Shown here: positions 1 to 8,854 of the stretch, one piece after another | Numbering within the stretch: position 1 is the stretch's first letter | Layout: each line of letters starts with the position of its first letter | Origin: Actinomycetota bacterium | GTDB lineage: Bacteria > Actinomycetota > Acidimicrobiia > Acidimicrobiales > Ilumatobacteraceae | Length of the DNA: 56,430 nucleotides | NCBI GenBank assembly: GCA_016870215.1 | Contig: VGCD01000012.1 | Location: 1 to 56,430, forward strand | Direction of reading: 5' to 3' | Translations under genes and position numbers: made by a program | The notes under the pieces: generated by a model | Told to the model about the DNA's origin: nothing | The model's database searches: none | The model's input: the letters and a program-made list of their open reading frames with translations, nothing else

Positions 1-1059
1 ATCACCTGGTTCGGTGTTGATGGGCACGACCGGGAAATCCCCTTCGCCACCCCAATGGATCCAGTGCTTGGTGTATCGATGTGATGCGGCCAGCACCAAG
101 ATCTGTCCATTTTCAGCGTTGGCATGGTCTAATTGGACACCGGCTTGAACAAGCGGGCACATCACTGAGTGGCCTCCACTTCCGTCGTCTGTGTGCCATC
201 GCAGATCACCATTCCTTTTGACAACCCAGGGATTCTTGATGAAGACCATCGGTCCGTCGAGACGGTCGCGACATGGAAGTAGGTCCTTGTCGACGAGACA
301 AGCAAATCGTGCCAGACGTGGATCACATGCAAGTTCGTCAAATATTGACGAGAAGCGCTCGAGATGATTGATGCGAGTGACCATCTCTTGTCCATCTCTG
401 TTTACTGACCACCACGAGAATCCGTCAGCCGGATGTGTTTGTCGCCGCGCCTCCTCGATGGCGTTTGAATATAGAGTGACTTCTTCGTCACTGAAGACAT
501 TCTTGATGTGCAGGTACCCTGCCGTCGCAAAAAAGTGCCGAAGATCATCAAGATCGTCGTCCACCGTAAATTGCTTGGTGAGATCAAGTGGTTGACCAGA
601 ACGATCAATCAGTGTCTTGCGAACGTCATTGCTGTAAATCTCTCGTCCTGTGAGGAGTGATTGAAAAGCAGGTTCCCATCGCTGCCAGCCGGAGAGTTCG
701 CCGGTGCTCACAACTGCGCGGCCAGTTTGAACCGCACCGCTAGGCGTCAATAACTCATTCATGATGTCAGAGAAGGCATGTTCACTCAGACGAACCACGG
801 TTGTTGCCTCGTTTATGCCCGAGGAGACGACAGGGAGAGCATTCAAGCCAGATGTGCAAGTGGACCAGGTGTATGAGATACCTGTGTCAGCTACGAACGC
901 GAGTGGTTCGGCACCTACAAGATCACGTGCAACAAGAGATCCACGGAGTTTGATGAGGTGAGGTGCTGTTGTTTGGTGAAAATGATCAAACGGGATGTGA
1001 GGGAAGCTCTCGGCAATTCGCTCTATCCACGGGAGAGTTCCTGAACTTTCTGTGGCCAT
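1..1059 (-). CDS. Phytanoyl-CoA dioxygenase (PhyH)-like protein, 3' end outside window
   Basis: I translated this by hand: an uninterrupted frame of 353 codons runs from the ATG at 1059 to the window edge without a stop. The C-terminal third looks like the Fe(II)/2-oxoglutarate oxygenase fold of the PhyH family. A metal-binding HTD (residues 289-291) is followed by a conserved stretch with ENG and SHR (near 316-328). The second metal His would lie beyond the edge. The N-terminal 150 residues match nothing I recognise. Such enzymes hydroxylate small organic substrates; the substrate here is unknown. It is divergent from hemQ. Confidence 0.7.
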   Translation of the reverse strand, partial: MATESSGTLPWIERIAESFPHIPFDHFHQTTAPHLIKLRGSLVARDLVGAEPLAFVADTGISYTWSTCTSGLNALPVVSSGINEATTVVRLSEHAFSDIMNELLTPSGAVQTGRAVVSTGELSGWQRWEPAFQSLLTGREIYSNDVRKTLIDRSGQPLDLTKQFTVDDDLDDLRHFFATAGYLHIKNVFSDEEVTLYSNAIEEARRQTHPADGFSWWSVNRDGQEMVTRINHLERFSSIFDELACDPRLARFACLVDKDLLPCRDRLDGPMVFIKNPWVVKRNGDLRWHTDDGSGGHSVMCPLVQAGVQLDHANAENGQILVLAASHRYTKHWIHWGGEGDFPVVPINTEPGD

Positions 1060-1107
1060 GGATCTACTCTTGGTTACTAAGTTGCTGGTTTCTACGCAGG
1101 TTAGTGG

Positions 1108-1129
1108 CGTTCTGAGACCTGACAGAACG
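1108..1129. promoter_or_regulatory. Inverted repeat in the divergent PhyH/hemQ promoter region
   Basis: CGTTCTG and CAGAACG form a perfect 7-bp inverted repeat with an 8-base spacer, 21-bp class, in the 118-bp gap between two divergent genes. No T-run follows, so it is not a terminator. It could be an operator for one or both genes. No regulator is identified. Confidence 0.3.
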
Positions 1130-1177
1130 AGTCCTCAGGTAATCGCTGCTTAGATTTTGCTGGGTAGCCTTCGCATC

Positions 1178-1861
1178 ATGAGCGCAAACAGCGAACCCAT
1201 GTCTCCATCCGCCGGTCTTGCCGTCATCCACTTGTTCTGCAAGACCACGCCGGCGTACGACCCCGAGGCTTTTGTTGGCGCGGTGAAGAACGCTGAGAAT
1301 GCCGGTGTCAGCGTGGTCACTGTCGCCATGCTCGGTCACAAGTCCGATGTCGCAGTTATGGCCACGTCGGCAGACATGCGTCCGCTGAAGTCGCTTCAGA
1401 CTGCACTGCAACATGCCGGGTTGTCCATCGCCGATTCGTATGTGTCGCTCACCGAAGTGAGTGAATATGCCAAGGGTGTGCCGCAAGAGATGTTGAATGC
1501 GCGGCTGTATCCGCAACTGCCGCCACCAGGCAAGAACGCATGGTGCTTCTATCCCATGTCCAAGCGTCGTGAGCCAGAGCAGAACTGGTTCACCTTGCCG
1601 TTCGAGAAGCGTTCCGAGCTCATGATGGAACACGGCAAGAGTGGTCGCACATTCGCAGGTCGAGTGGTGCAGGTGGTCACGGGGTCGGCTGGTCTTGATG
1701 ACTACGAGTGGGGAGTCACGTTGTTCGCAGTGAACCCTGTTGACTTGAAAGAAGTTGTGTACACCATGCGTTTCGACGAAGCGTCAGCGGTGTATGCCGA
1801 GTTCGGCCCGTTCTACACCGGCATGGTGACACCGGTCGAACAACTCGCCCAGCAGATCTGA
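1178..1861 (+). CDS. hemQ: Coproheme decarboxylase (chlorite dismutase family), HemQ/ChdC
   Basis: Predicted last step of the coproporphyrin-dependent heme pathway: oxidative decarboxylation of two propionates of coproheme to give protoheme, in the cytosol. The 227-residue protein has the family signature with YPMSKRR near the middle, the segment containing MEHG (the proximal heme His), GLDDYEWGVTLF, and the near-C-terminal MRFDEASAVYAEFGPF. The tyrosine in YPMSKRR fits the catalytic Tyr of the actinobacterial type. I start at ATG 1178; the frame is open to a TTG at 1157, and a second ATG lies at 1199. Ten bases separate it from the next gene, suggesting co-transcription. Confidence 0.93.
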   Translation: MSANSEPMSPSAGLAVIHLFCKTTPAYDPEAFVGAVKNAENAGVSVVTVAMLGHKSDVAVMATSADMRPLKSLQTALQHAGLSIADSYVSLTEVSEYAKGVPQEMLNARLYPQLPPPGKNAWCFYPMSKRREPEQNWFTLPFEKRSELMMEHGKSGRTFAGRVVQVVTGSAGLDDYEWGVTLFAVNPVDLKEVVYTMRFDEASAVYAEFGPFYTGMVTPVEQLAQQI

Positions 1862-1870
1862 TTCGTCGCC

Positions 1871-2578
1871 ATGGCCACCGACTTGGTGTTTCTTCGCGAT
1901 GCATACTTGCGAGAACTCGACGCCACCGTGGTTGAGGTGCGCGACAACGCTGTGGTTCTCGACCAAACGATTTTCTATCCAACCGGTGGTGGTCAACCAC
2001 ATGACACTGGTGTCATCGATGGACAGTTAGTGGTTGATGTGCGCAAGGACGGCGATGTTGTTTTGCACACCCTCATAGATGGTGCTGCTGTGCCGGCCGT
2101 CGGTGCGACGGTTCAGTGCCACGTGGACTGGGAGCGGCGCCACAAGTTGATGCGCACCCATACGGCAATGCACGTGTTGTGCGGTGTCATTTGGAATGAA
2201 TGGCACGTGCCTGTGACCGGCGGAAACATAGAGCCGTTGACCGCGCGGATGGACTTCGAGTTCAACCCGCTGCCCGATGATTTTGCCGCACGCGTTGAGC
2301 AGCTCGTGAACGAGGCGATTGCTCGCAACCATTCCATCGAAGTGTCATTCTTGCCCCGCGACACCGCCGTGATGGACGAAGACCTCATACGCACGAAGGT
2401 GTCGCTCATTCCTGAAACTGTCAAAGAGATTCGTGTGGTGGACATTGTGGGCCTCGACAAGCAAGCTGACGGCGGAACACATGTCGCTTCGACGCGCGAG
2501 GTGGGCACGTTCCGGGTGACCAAAGTGGAGAACAAAGGCAAAGGATTCCGGCGAGTTCGCGTGGAACTCACCGACTGA
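1871..2578 (+). CDS. AlaX-type alanyl-tRNA editing protein
   Basis: Stand-alone editing domain related to alanyl-tRNA synthetase, expected to hydrolyse Ser-tRNA(Ala) or Gly-tRNA(Ala) in trans. The protein (235 aa) has an N-terminal beta-barrel-like part with FYPTGGGQPHD (residues 36-46), then the zinc motif HTAMH. The second zinc motif reads DGGTH, whereas AlaRS has CGGTH, so one ligand position is Asp instead of Cys. I believe this substitution also occurs in other AlaX proteins. It directly follows hemQ and probably shares its transcript. Confidence 0.88.
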   Translation: MATDLVFLRDAYLRELDATVVEVRDNAVVLDQTIFYPTGGGQPHDTGVIDGQLVVDVRKDGDVVLHTLIDGAAVPAVGATVQCHVDWERRHKLMRTHTAMHVLCGVIWNEWHVPVTGGNIEPLTARMDFEFNPLPDDFAARVEQLVNEAIARNHSIEVSFLPRDTAVMDEDLIRTKVSLIPETVKEIRVVDIVGLDKQADGGTHVASTREVGTFRVTKVENKGKGFRRVRVELTD

Positions 2579-2639
2579 CTTTCATACACTGACTTCGGCG
2601 TGCCGGGAAGACGGGTCGGCGTATCGAAAAGGATCCGTC

Positions 2640-3560
2640 ATGTACATCTTCTGGCTCATCATTGGTGTTGCCTTAGCCGCCGTTGGCGGTTGCCGCTTCG
2701 TACGTGGAGTGGTTGAAATGTCCGCAGTACTGCGAATTCCGCCCGGCATCGTCGGTGCGACAATCGCGGCGTTTGCAACATCAAGCCCAGAGATGGTGGT
2801 GGCAGTGCTTGCTGCCACAGATGGGGCACCCGAGCTGGCGCTTGGAGATGCACTTGGCTCAAACATGGCAAATCTTGGGCTTGTTCTCGGAGTCACCGTG
2901 TCGCTTGCCAAAGTAACGGCACGGTGGGCAGACATTCGGCGTGACTTGCCCGCGGCACTTTTTACTCTCGGATTGCTTGCATTGTTGGTGATCGATGGAG
3001 AAATCAACAGAGTTGATGCTGTTGTCATGTTTGCGGTGTTTGCATCGTGGTTGACGTGGGTGACAGTTGACGCACGCCGAGAGGTAAGTGCTGTCGAAGT
3101 GTTGGAAGACGAGGGCCCTCGTCACTTCATCCGTGATGTAGTGACAGGAATTGTTGCGCTGGTTGCGGCTGGTCGATTGATTGTTTCTGCTGCCGAGTCA
3201 ATTGGAGACACACTCGGATGGGACAAGTTCATTGTTGGAACGGTGTTTGTTGCCATTGGCACATCAACACCAGAGCTCACCACCGCCATCGTCTCTGCGC
3301 GCAGGGGTCATGCTGAAGTGGGTGTTGGTGCGGTGTTGGGATCGAATGTGTTCAACACTCTCTTCATTGTCGGTATCGGCGCCATCATCCAACCAATTGA
3401 TGTGTCTCAACCTTCCACTTATGTGGCCATCGCATGTGGCGCTATGGCGACAGCGCTGGCGATGCCTCGTCGAAGTGGTGACCTGGTGTTTGCGCGGGGA
3501 CTGTTGTTGCTGATTGCTTACGTCGCTTACGTCACGGTCGTCATCAGCACACGAGCGTGA
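2640..3560 (+). CDS. Na+/Ca2+ exchanger, CaCA superfamily (YrbG type)
   Basis: Integral membrane antiporter of 306 aa with about ten hydrophobic segments. The two inverted alpha-repeats that form the cation site are clear: GATIAAFATSSPEM near residue 40 with GDALGSNMANLG following, and GTVFVAIGTSTPEL near residue 202 with GAVLGSNVFNTLF following. The acidic residue after each TS-P marks ion binding in this family. The ATG follows AAAAGGATCC, a good ribosome site. The heliorhodopsin gene starts 34 bp downstream, too close for a full independent promoter to be obvious. Confidence 0.92.
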   Translation: MYIFWLIIGVALAAVGGCRFVRGVVEMSAVLRIPPGIVGATIAAFATSSPEMVVAVLAATDGAPELALGDALGSNMANLGLVLGVTVSLAKVTARWADIRRDLPAALFTLGLLALLVIDGEINRVDAVVMFAVFASWLTWVTVDARREVSAVEVLEDEGPRHFIRDVVTGIVALVAAGRLIVSAAESIGDTLGWDKFIVGTVFVAIGTSTPELTTAIVSARRGHAEVGVGAVLGSNVFNTLFIVGIGAIIQPIDVSQPSTYVAIACGAMATALAMPRRSGDLVFARGLLLLIAYVAYVTVVISTRA

Positions 3561-3594
3561 CCTTGGCTCGTTGGCGTCCATTAGGGTCATTGAC

Positions 3595-4374
3595 ATGACA
3601 AGTCATCTGCAAACCGACACGTACGACATTGCTTCGTCAAGGTTCAAGAACCTGAAAACGTGGAACCTTGCACTGACTGTGTTGCACGCTGCTCAGGCCG
3701 TGATGATCTTTTTGATGGCAGGCAGTTTTTCCATCACCGTCACGTCGAATTTTCCGGTGGGCCCTCCAGGAACACGCCTCGAGATGCCGTCCTCTTTCTT
3801 CGAGTTGGCTATTGGTCCCGCGGTAGCGGTCTTTCTTTTGATGGCAGCTATCGACCATCTGCTGACGGCGACTGTCATGCGCGGTACCTATGAGGGCGAC
3901 TTGCGTCGTGGAATCAACCGTTTTCGCTGGGTCGAGTACTCGTTCAGCGCGACGTTGATGATGATTCTCATTGGCATGTACTCGGGCATCACCGACATCA
4001 CAGCTGTCGTCGCCATTATCGGTGCGAATGTCGCCATGATTCTGTTCGGGTGGTTGCAGGAAGTGATGAATCCGCCAGGGCGGACAACCACAACGATGAA
4101 ACCGTTCTGGTTTGGCACTCTTGCTGGCGTAGCACCGTGGGTTGGCATCTGGATCAACGTTGTCGGTGCAGACACTGTTCCGAATTTCGTATTGGTACTG
4201 GTCGTGCTCGAGCAAATCTTCTTCTTCAGCTTCGGACTGAACCAGTGGCTGCAATACAAGGGTGTCGGTAAGTGGACCGACTACGTATACGGCGAGAAGG
4301 TGTACTTGGTGCTCAGCTTGGTCGCGAAGTCGTATCTTGCCTGGCAAATTTACGGTGGTTCACTCGCCAACTAG
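3595..4374 (+). CDS. Heliorhodopsin
   Basis: Retinal protein of the heliorhodopsin family, which has inverted membrane topology and is not known to be a classical ion pump. The 259-aa frame carries the family signatures: RWVEYSFSAT in the third helix, where E114 is the Schiff-base counterion; His31 and His88 in the cytoplasmic-side cluster positions; a middle segment with E156 and NP; and SLVAKSYLAWQ in the last helix, where K245 is the retinal lysine. Helix-3 and helix-7 motifs differ from type-1 pumps and exclude proteorhodopsin. I chose ATG 3595 because it gives the usual length; the frame is open upstream to 3514 inside the exchanger gene. Confidence 0.93.
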   Translation: MTSHLQTDTYDIASSRFKNLKTWNLALTVLHAAQAVMIFLMAGSFSITVTSNFPVGPPGTRLEMPSSFFELAIGPAVAVFLLMAAIDHLLTATVMRGTYEGDLRRGINRFRWVEYSFSATLMMILIGMYSGITDITAVVAIIGANVAMILFGWLQEVMNPPGRTTTTMKPFWFGTLAGVAPWVGIWINVVGADTVPNFVLVLVVLEQIFFFSFGLNQWLQYKGVGKWTDYVYGEKVYLVLSLVAKSYLAWQIYGGSLAN

Positions 4375-4416
4375 CCCTAGTGTTGTGCCGTTCATACGGG
4401 CGGTGAAGGGAAGCGA

Positions 4417-4938
4417 ATGAATCTGAAGCGGGTTGATCCGCAGCAAGTAGCCGACGAGCGCACAGCCGTGCGTGAATGGCTCGAATATCATCGTGCCACG
4501 TTGCTCATGAAAATCAATGGGCTGAGCGATGCGCAGGCGCGCACGAGGGCAATTTCCAGCAGCAACCTGTCGCTTCTTGGCCTGCTGCGTCACATGGTGG
4601 TCGTTGAGTGTTACTGGTTCACGTGGGTCGTTGCTGGTGTTGACAGAGAGCCCCTTTTTGTGTCTGACGACGACCGTGACTTTGATTTCAACTTCGATGA
4701 TGCGGCGACGCTGGAGGAAGCGTTACTCGCTTTCGATGCGGAAGTGAACGAAAGTCGCCGTTTTGAAGCCGCATGTGAATCACTCGACTCACTCGCAGCG
4801 CGGACCGAGGTGCGCGATGGTGCCGACTTTCGACCTGATCTGCGTTGGGTGATGTTGCACATGATTGAGGAATATGCGCGTCACAACGGTCATGCCGATT
4901 TGTTGCGCGAAGCAATCGATGGGGAAGCAGGGGACTGA
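4417..4938 (+). CDS. DinB-fold protein (DUF664 type)
   Basis: Four-helix-bundle protein of 173 aa. The metal-site histidines are visible as LLRHMVVVE near residue 59 and, near the C-terminus, LHMIEEYARHNGHADLLRE (the RHNGHAD signature of DUF664). Family members are thiol-dependent transferases using mycothiol or bacillithiol; the substrate here is unknown. It starts 42 bp after the heliorhodopsin stop and ends one base before the next ATG, so it looks like part of the same transcript. Confidence 0.82.
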   Translation: MNLKRVDPQQVADERTAVREWLEYHRATLLMKINGLSDAQARTRAISSSNLSLLGLLRHMVVVECYWFTWVVAGVDREPLFVSDDDRDFDFNFDDAATLEEALLAFDAEVNESRRFEAACESLDSLAARTEVRDGADFRPDLRWVMLHMIEEYARHNGHADLLREAIDGEAGD

Positions 4939-4939
4939 T

Positions 4940-5578
4940 ATGCCAGAGCTGTCGAATCTCTTCGCATTCATCGGCGCCACCATCGTGCTCTTGCTCATTC
5001 CGGGGCCAGCCATCATCTACATCATCAGTCGTTCCTTAGCCGACGGTCGCACAGTTGGTCTCTCTGCCGTCGCTGGTCTTGAAGTCGGTGACACCATTCA
5101 GGCATTACTGGCTGCCCTGGGGCTCAGCGCTGTCATTGCTACCTCGGTGGAACTGTTCGAAGTCGTGAAGTGGGCTGGTGTCATCTATTTGGTCGTTTCC
5201 GGCGTGCGCACTTTGCTCACGCAACCAAGTGATCTGCATACCGATGCCTCTCACGTCACCAGCGGTGTGGCATTTCGTCAGGGAATTCTGGTGAATGCCC
5301 TCAACCCAAAGACGGCCCTGTTTTTCTTGTCAATCTTTCCTCAGTTCGTTGACACGTCGGCTGACAATGCCAAAGTGCAAGCATTGGTGCTGGCAGCAAT
5401 CTTCGTGGTGTTAGCCACATTGTTCAACGGCTCATATTCACTGATGGCTAGTGGGCTGCGGTCGGTGTTGCTGCGAGGTAAGTCGTTGTACATCATGCGA
5501 CGGTATGTCGCTGGCACAGCTTTCGTGCTGCTCGGGTTGTTCTCTGCCACTACATCGCGACCAATGACTGCAAAGTGA
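4940..5578 (+). CDS. LysE/RhtB family amino-acid exporter
   Basis: Membrane exporter of 212 aa. The N-terminal signature IGATIVLLLIPGPAIIYIIS matches the first helix of the RhtB/LysE family with its PGP, and GILVNALNPKTALFFLSIFP is the family's central motif. The frame extends upstream to 4865 inside the DinB gene, but ATG 4940, one base after that gene's TGA, gives the standard N-terminus. Substrate cannot be predicted; homoserine, threonine or another small metabolite are family options. Confidence 0.88.
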   Translation: MPELSNLFAFIGATIVLLLIPGPAIIYIISRSLADGRTVGLSAVAGLEVGDTIQALLAALGLSAVIATSVELFEVVKWAGVIYLVVSGVRTLLTQPSDLHTDASHVTSGVAFRQGILVNALNPKTALFFLSIFPQFVDTSADNAKVQALVLAAIFVVLATLFNGSYSLMASGLRSVLLRGKSLYIMRRYVAGTAFVLLGLFSATTSRPMTAK

Positions 5579-5618
5579 CCTAACGCCACATCAACGCAAC
5601 GTCGCACTTGCATTCTTT

Positions 5619-5996
5619 ATGCCGGCAATCGTGTACATGGCTGATGCAGTCGGCACCCAAACCGAAGTGTTGGTCGTGCGGTCACTTTCAGCAGGAATTC
5701 CGCTCAGGGACTTCTTCTTCAAGGAAGCAGCAGCTGGAGTATTGATTGGGGCGCTGATTGCTGTTGCTTTTTTCCCTTTCTGCTTCGTTTTGTATGACCA
5801 GGCAAACCTCGCCGTGACTGTGAGCCTCGCGCTCTTTGTAAGTGCGTCGGTGGCAGGGGTCATTGCACTCGTTCTGCCGTGGCTGTTGAGCCGAAGCGGT
5901 GCCGATCCTGCTTTTGGGTCGGGTCTGCTCGCAACGGTGATACAGGACCTGCTCTCGATCGTCATTTACTTGGCACTCGCGACCGTCATCATGTGA
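5619..5996 (+). CDS. MgtE-type divalent cation channel domain, N-terminally short
   Basis: A 125-aa hydrophobic protein matching the second part of the MgtE transmembrane domain: DAVGTQTEVLVVRSLS resembles the GNAGSQ..LVVRGL segment, and the end (GLLATVIQDLLSIVIYLALA) resembles the D-containing metal-site helix. Homology-like sequence continues upstream of the ATG in the same frame (codons reading NVALAFF directly before it) back to a TGA at 5565-5567, with no ATG, GTG or TTG. So the gene may be 5'-truncated, start at CTG 5568, or be a remnant. MgtE channels have five helices plus cytosolic CBS domains, absent here. Confidence 0.6.
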   Translation: MPAIVYMADAVGTQTEVLVVRSLSAGIPLRDFFFKEAAAGVLIGALIAVAFFPFCFVLYDQANLAVTVSLALFVSASVAGVIALVLPWLLSRSGADPAFGSGLLATVIQDLLSIVIYLALATVIM

Positions 5997-6062
5997 CCAG
6001 TTCACACAGAATTAATGGCCTGAACAAGACCATCGGGGCAAGTCATCGTTACCTTCGTTGAC

Positions 6063-6530
6063 GTGGCCGGAGACTTTCCCGACTATCCGCAACGATTACA
6101 CGATGCCGTCGTGGCCAATGTGCCGCGATGGATTGAGCGCATCACGTTGCTTGCATGTGAAGGGCAAAGTGTGGACAGGCGCGACGCTGTACAAGCAGTG
6201 TTGTCAAACGTAAAGGCAGACACGCAGGCATTTGTGCAGGAGCAACTTGGAGTGTTGCTATCCACCGATGTTGATCAACAGCGCACCAATCCACTCGAGG
6301 TGTTACGCGCGAGTACACGCTTTGCCACGGCTGCACTTCGCGATACCGGAGTACCCGCACCTGCACGCGACGAGTTTCAGCAGCGTCTCGACCCCGACGA
6401 TGAGTACCTACTTGGCCCCATGTCGTGGATGGATCTTGGCGAAGATGTGCACGAGGCAGGAATTGAATGGGGCGCTTGGAAGGCTGCAACCGTGCTCACA
6501 CGCCGTCGTGCTGAAGGAAAGCTCGACTGA
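6063..6530 (+). CDS. Conserved-looking hypothetical protein, 155 aa
   Basis: Soluble, acidic protein starting at GTG 6063. I do not recognise a domain. Notable features are PRWIERITLLACEG near the N-terminus, which resembles helical actinobacterial proteins of unknown function, and a C-terminal WGAWKAATVLTRRRAEG. Its TGA overlaps the glnD ATG by one base (TGATG), implying translational coupling, so a role linked to nitrogen signalling is possible but only by position. Confidence 0.75.
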   Translation: MAGDFPDYPQRLHDAVVANVPRWIERITLLACEGQSVDRRDAVQAVLSNVKADTQAFVQEQLGVLLSTDVDQQRTNPLEVLRASTRFATAALRDTGVPAPARDEFQQRLDPDDEYLLGPMSWMDLGEDVHEAGIEWGAWKAATVLTRRRAEGKLD

Positions 6531-8836
6531 TGCGTACACGAGCAGACGTCATTGCTGATGCGTCAGTAACAGGTGGTGCATTCTGTCGTGCGCTCTCAGA
6601 CGCGACTGATGACTGGATGCGCCAGCTGTTCACAGAAGCCATCACATTGGTGAAAGAACGCAAGCAATCAAACGTTGCACTCATCGCAGTCGGTGGATAC
6701 GGACGGCGTGAGCTTGCACCTTTCAGCGACCTTGATTTGTTGCTTGTCCACAAAGGTGTACGAAACATCGACGACGTTGCGTCGAAGCTGTGGTACCCAG
6801 TGTGGGATGCAGGTTTGAAGCTCGGTCACGCGGTCCGTACCCCGAAAGAGACGCTGTCATTGTGTGCAACAGATCTCGACACTGCGACGTCATTGGTGAC
6901 GGCGCGTTATGTAGCGGGAGATCAATCGCTTGCTGACGAGGTGATTCGCGGTGCTCGTGAGGCGTGGAAGAAACGTGGCCGCCAATGGTTGATTGAACTT
7001 CATGATCGCGTGAAGGAACGCCACGACTCGGCCGGAGAAGTGGCCTTTCGACTCGAGCCTGACCTGAAGGAAGGTTCCGGAGGCCTGCGTGACGTACACG
7101 CCTTGTGGTGGGCCTTGTCTGCCGGACTGCAGCTGGCATCTGGCGACGTCACATCGCTCGTGGAAGCACACGAAGTGTTGCTCGGTGTGCGCGTTGAATT
7201 ACATCGACAGGCCGCACGCGCAGGTGATGTGCTTCGCCTCGAAGATCAGGCAACTGTCGCAAGAGCAATTGGCTACTCGTCGGATGATTCATTGATGGCG
7301 GCAGTATCGGCCGCGGGACGCAAGATTGCGTGGGTTGCTGATGAAGCCTGGGCTCGGCTCGACCCACCAAGTGACGCCACATCTGAACCGCGCATGTTGT
7401 CTGCTGGTGTGATGGTGCGCGAAGGGGAAGTGCATCTTGCAGACGATGTCGACCCAGCACACGAAGTGTCAGTGGTGTTGCGAGTGGCGACGGCTGCGGC
7501 ACGTGAAGGACGTCGTATCGCCCGTGAATCGTTGAATCGACTTGGTGAGCGCACGCCACAATTTCCAAACCCTTGGCCTGCGGGTGCAAGTGATGAATTA
7601 GTTGCACTGTTGCTTGAAGGGGAACGCACCATTCCGGTGCTCGAGGCGCTCGACCAACGAAACCTTCTTGCAAAGGTGTTGCCAGAGTGGTCGTCGGTGC
7701 GTAGCAAGCCGCAACGAAACGCGTATCACCGCTTCACTGTTGATCGACACTTGTGGCAAGCGTGTGCGAACGCGGCGGCACTCGCTGATCGCGTCAAGCG
7801 ACCCGACCTTCTTGTGCTTGGCGCGCTGTTCCATGACATTGGCAAGGGCTACAAAGGGGACCACACGGAAGTTGGTGTGCAGTTGTTCGATGTCGTCGGT
7901 CGGCGTATGGGGCTCGTGGAGGATGATGTGCGCACCATCCAGACGATGATCGAGCATCACTTGTTGCTGGCCGATGTAGCAACACATCGCGATCTCTCCG
8001 ATGACGCAACCATCACGTACGTAGCTGAGCGTGCGGGTAACGTCACAACACTCGAGTTGTTGCATGCGCTCACTGAAGCCGACTCACTCGCAACGGGTCC
8101 GTCAGCGTGGAGCGCTTGGAAGTCTGACCTTGTCACTTCTCTCGCGCAGCGCGTGTCACATGTGTTGGGTGGTGGTGACGTCAGCGAAGCGATCTGGCGT
8201 TTGTTCCCCAGTGCCGATGTGCTACTTCTCATGAGCGAAGGTGGAACCTCAGTGACCTTTGGTGAAGGAAGCGTGACGGTTGTCAGCCCAGACCGCCCCG
8301 GAACGTTTGCAACGGTTGCGGGTGTGTTGTCATTGAACAATCTCGATGTCCTTGGTGCCGAGGCGTACTCAGACGAAGGAGGGGACACGCGAGCACCAAT
8401 GGCGGCGTCAGAGTTTCGTGTGGCGGCACCGACGTACTCGGATTTCGATTGGAACAAAGTTCGCTCTGAAGTCATCGGCTCACTTCTCGGTGAGTTCCCG
8501 CTCGACGAACGCTTGCGTGAGCGTGATAAATCTGCTCGCCCGCGCCGCGTACTTGCTGCTCGCACTCTTGAAGTGCCAGTGGTGCGCCTTGACAACTCTG
8601 TGTCATCCAACGCCACGTTCGTCGAGGTTCGGGCGCCAGATTCAGTGGGAATCCTTCACCGCATCACGCGAGTGCTTGCTGATGCAGGTCTCGACATTCG
8701 ACATGCCCGTGTTCAGACTCTTGGTAGCGAGGTGGTCGACACGTTTTATGTGCGTGACTCCAACGGCGAAAAAGTCGACATTGATCGCGACGGCGACGCA
8801 ATTCGTACCGCCGTGCTGAACGCACTTGCCGCGTAG
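6530..8836 (+). CDS. glnD: Bifunctional PII uridylyltransferase/uridylyl-removing enzyme
   Basis: Nitrogen sensor that uridylylates PII when glutamine is low and removes UMP when it is high. Domain order in 768 aa: nucleotidyltransferase with GGYGRRELAPFSDLDLLLVH near residue 58; a central helical part with EGSGGLRDVH; an HD domain with ALFHDIGKGYKGDH near residue 437; then two ACT domains, marked by VTVVSPDRPGTFATVAGVL and VEVRAPDSVGILHRITRVL. The substrate PII with an intact target tyrosine is encoded at 19.1-19.4 kb on the other strand, not beside glnD. Length is slightly below the roughly 800-900 aa usual in proteobacteria. Confidence 0.95.
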   Translation: MRTRADVIADASVTGGAFCRALSDATDDWMRQLFTEAITLVKERKQSNVALIAVGGYGRRELAPFSDLDLLLVHKGVRNIDDVASKLWYPVWDAGLKLGHAVRTPKETLSLCATDLDTATSLVTARYVAGDQSLADEVIRGAREAWKKRGRQWLIELHDRVKERHDSAGEVAFRLEPDLKEGSGGLRDVHALWWALSAGLQLASGDVTSLVEAHEVLLGVRVELHRQAARAGDVLRLEDQATVARAIGYSSDDSLMAAVSAAGRKIAWVADEAWARLDPPSDATSEPRMLSAGVMVREGEVHLADDVDPAHEVSVVLRVATAAAREGRRIARESLNRLGERTPQFPNPWPAGASDELVALLLEGERTIPVLEALDQRNLLAKVLPEWSSVRSKPQRNAYHRFTVDRHLWQACANAAALADRVKRPDLLVLGALFHDIGKGYKGDHTEVGVQLFDVVGRRMGLVEDDVRTIQTMIEHHLLLADVATHRDLSDDATITYVAERAGNVTTLELLHALTEADSLATGPSAWSAWKSDLVTSLAQRVSHVLGGGDVSEAIWRLFPSADVLLLMSEGGTSVTFGEGSVTVVSPDRPGTFATVAGVLSLNNLDVLGAEAYSDEGGDTRAPMAASEFRVAAPTYSDFDWNKVRSEVIGSLLGEFPLDERLRERDKSARPRRVLAARTLEVPVVRLDNSVSSNATFVEVRAPDSVGILHRITRVLADAGLDIRHARVQTLGSEVVDTFYVRDSNGEKVDIDRDGDAIRTAVLNALAA

Positions 8837-8854
8837 CGAACTAACATCATCGTT

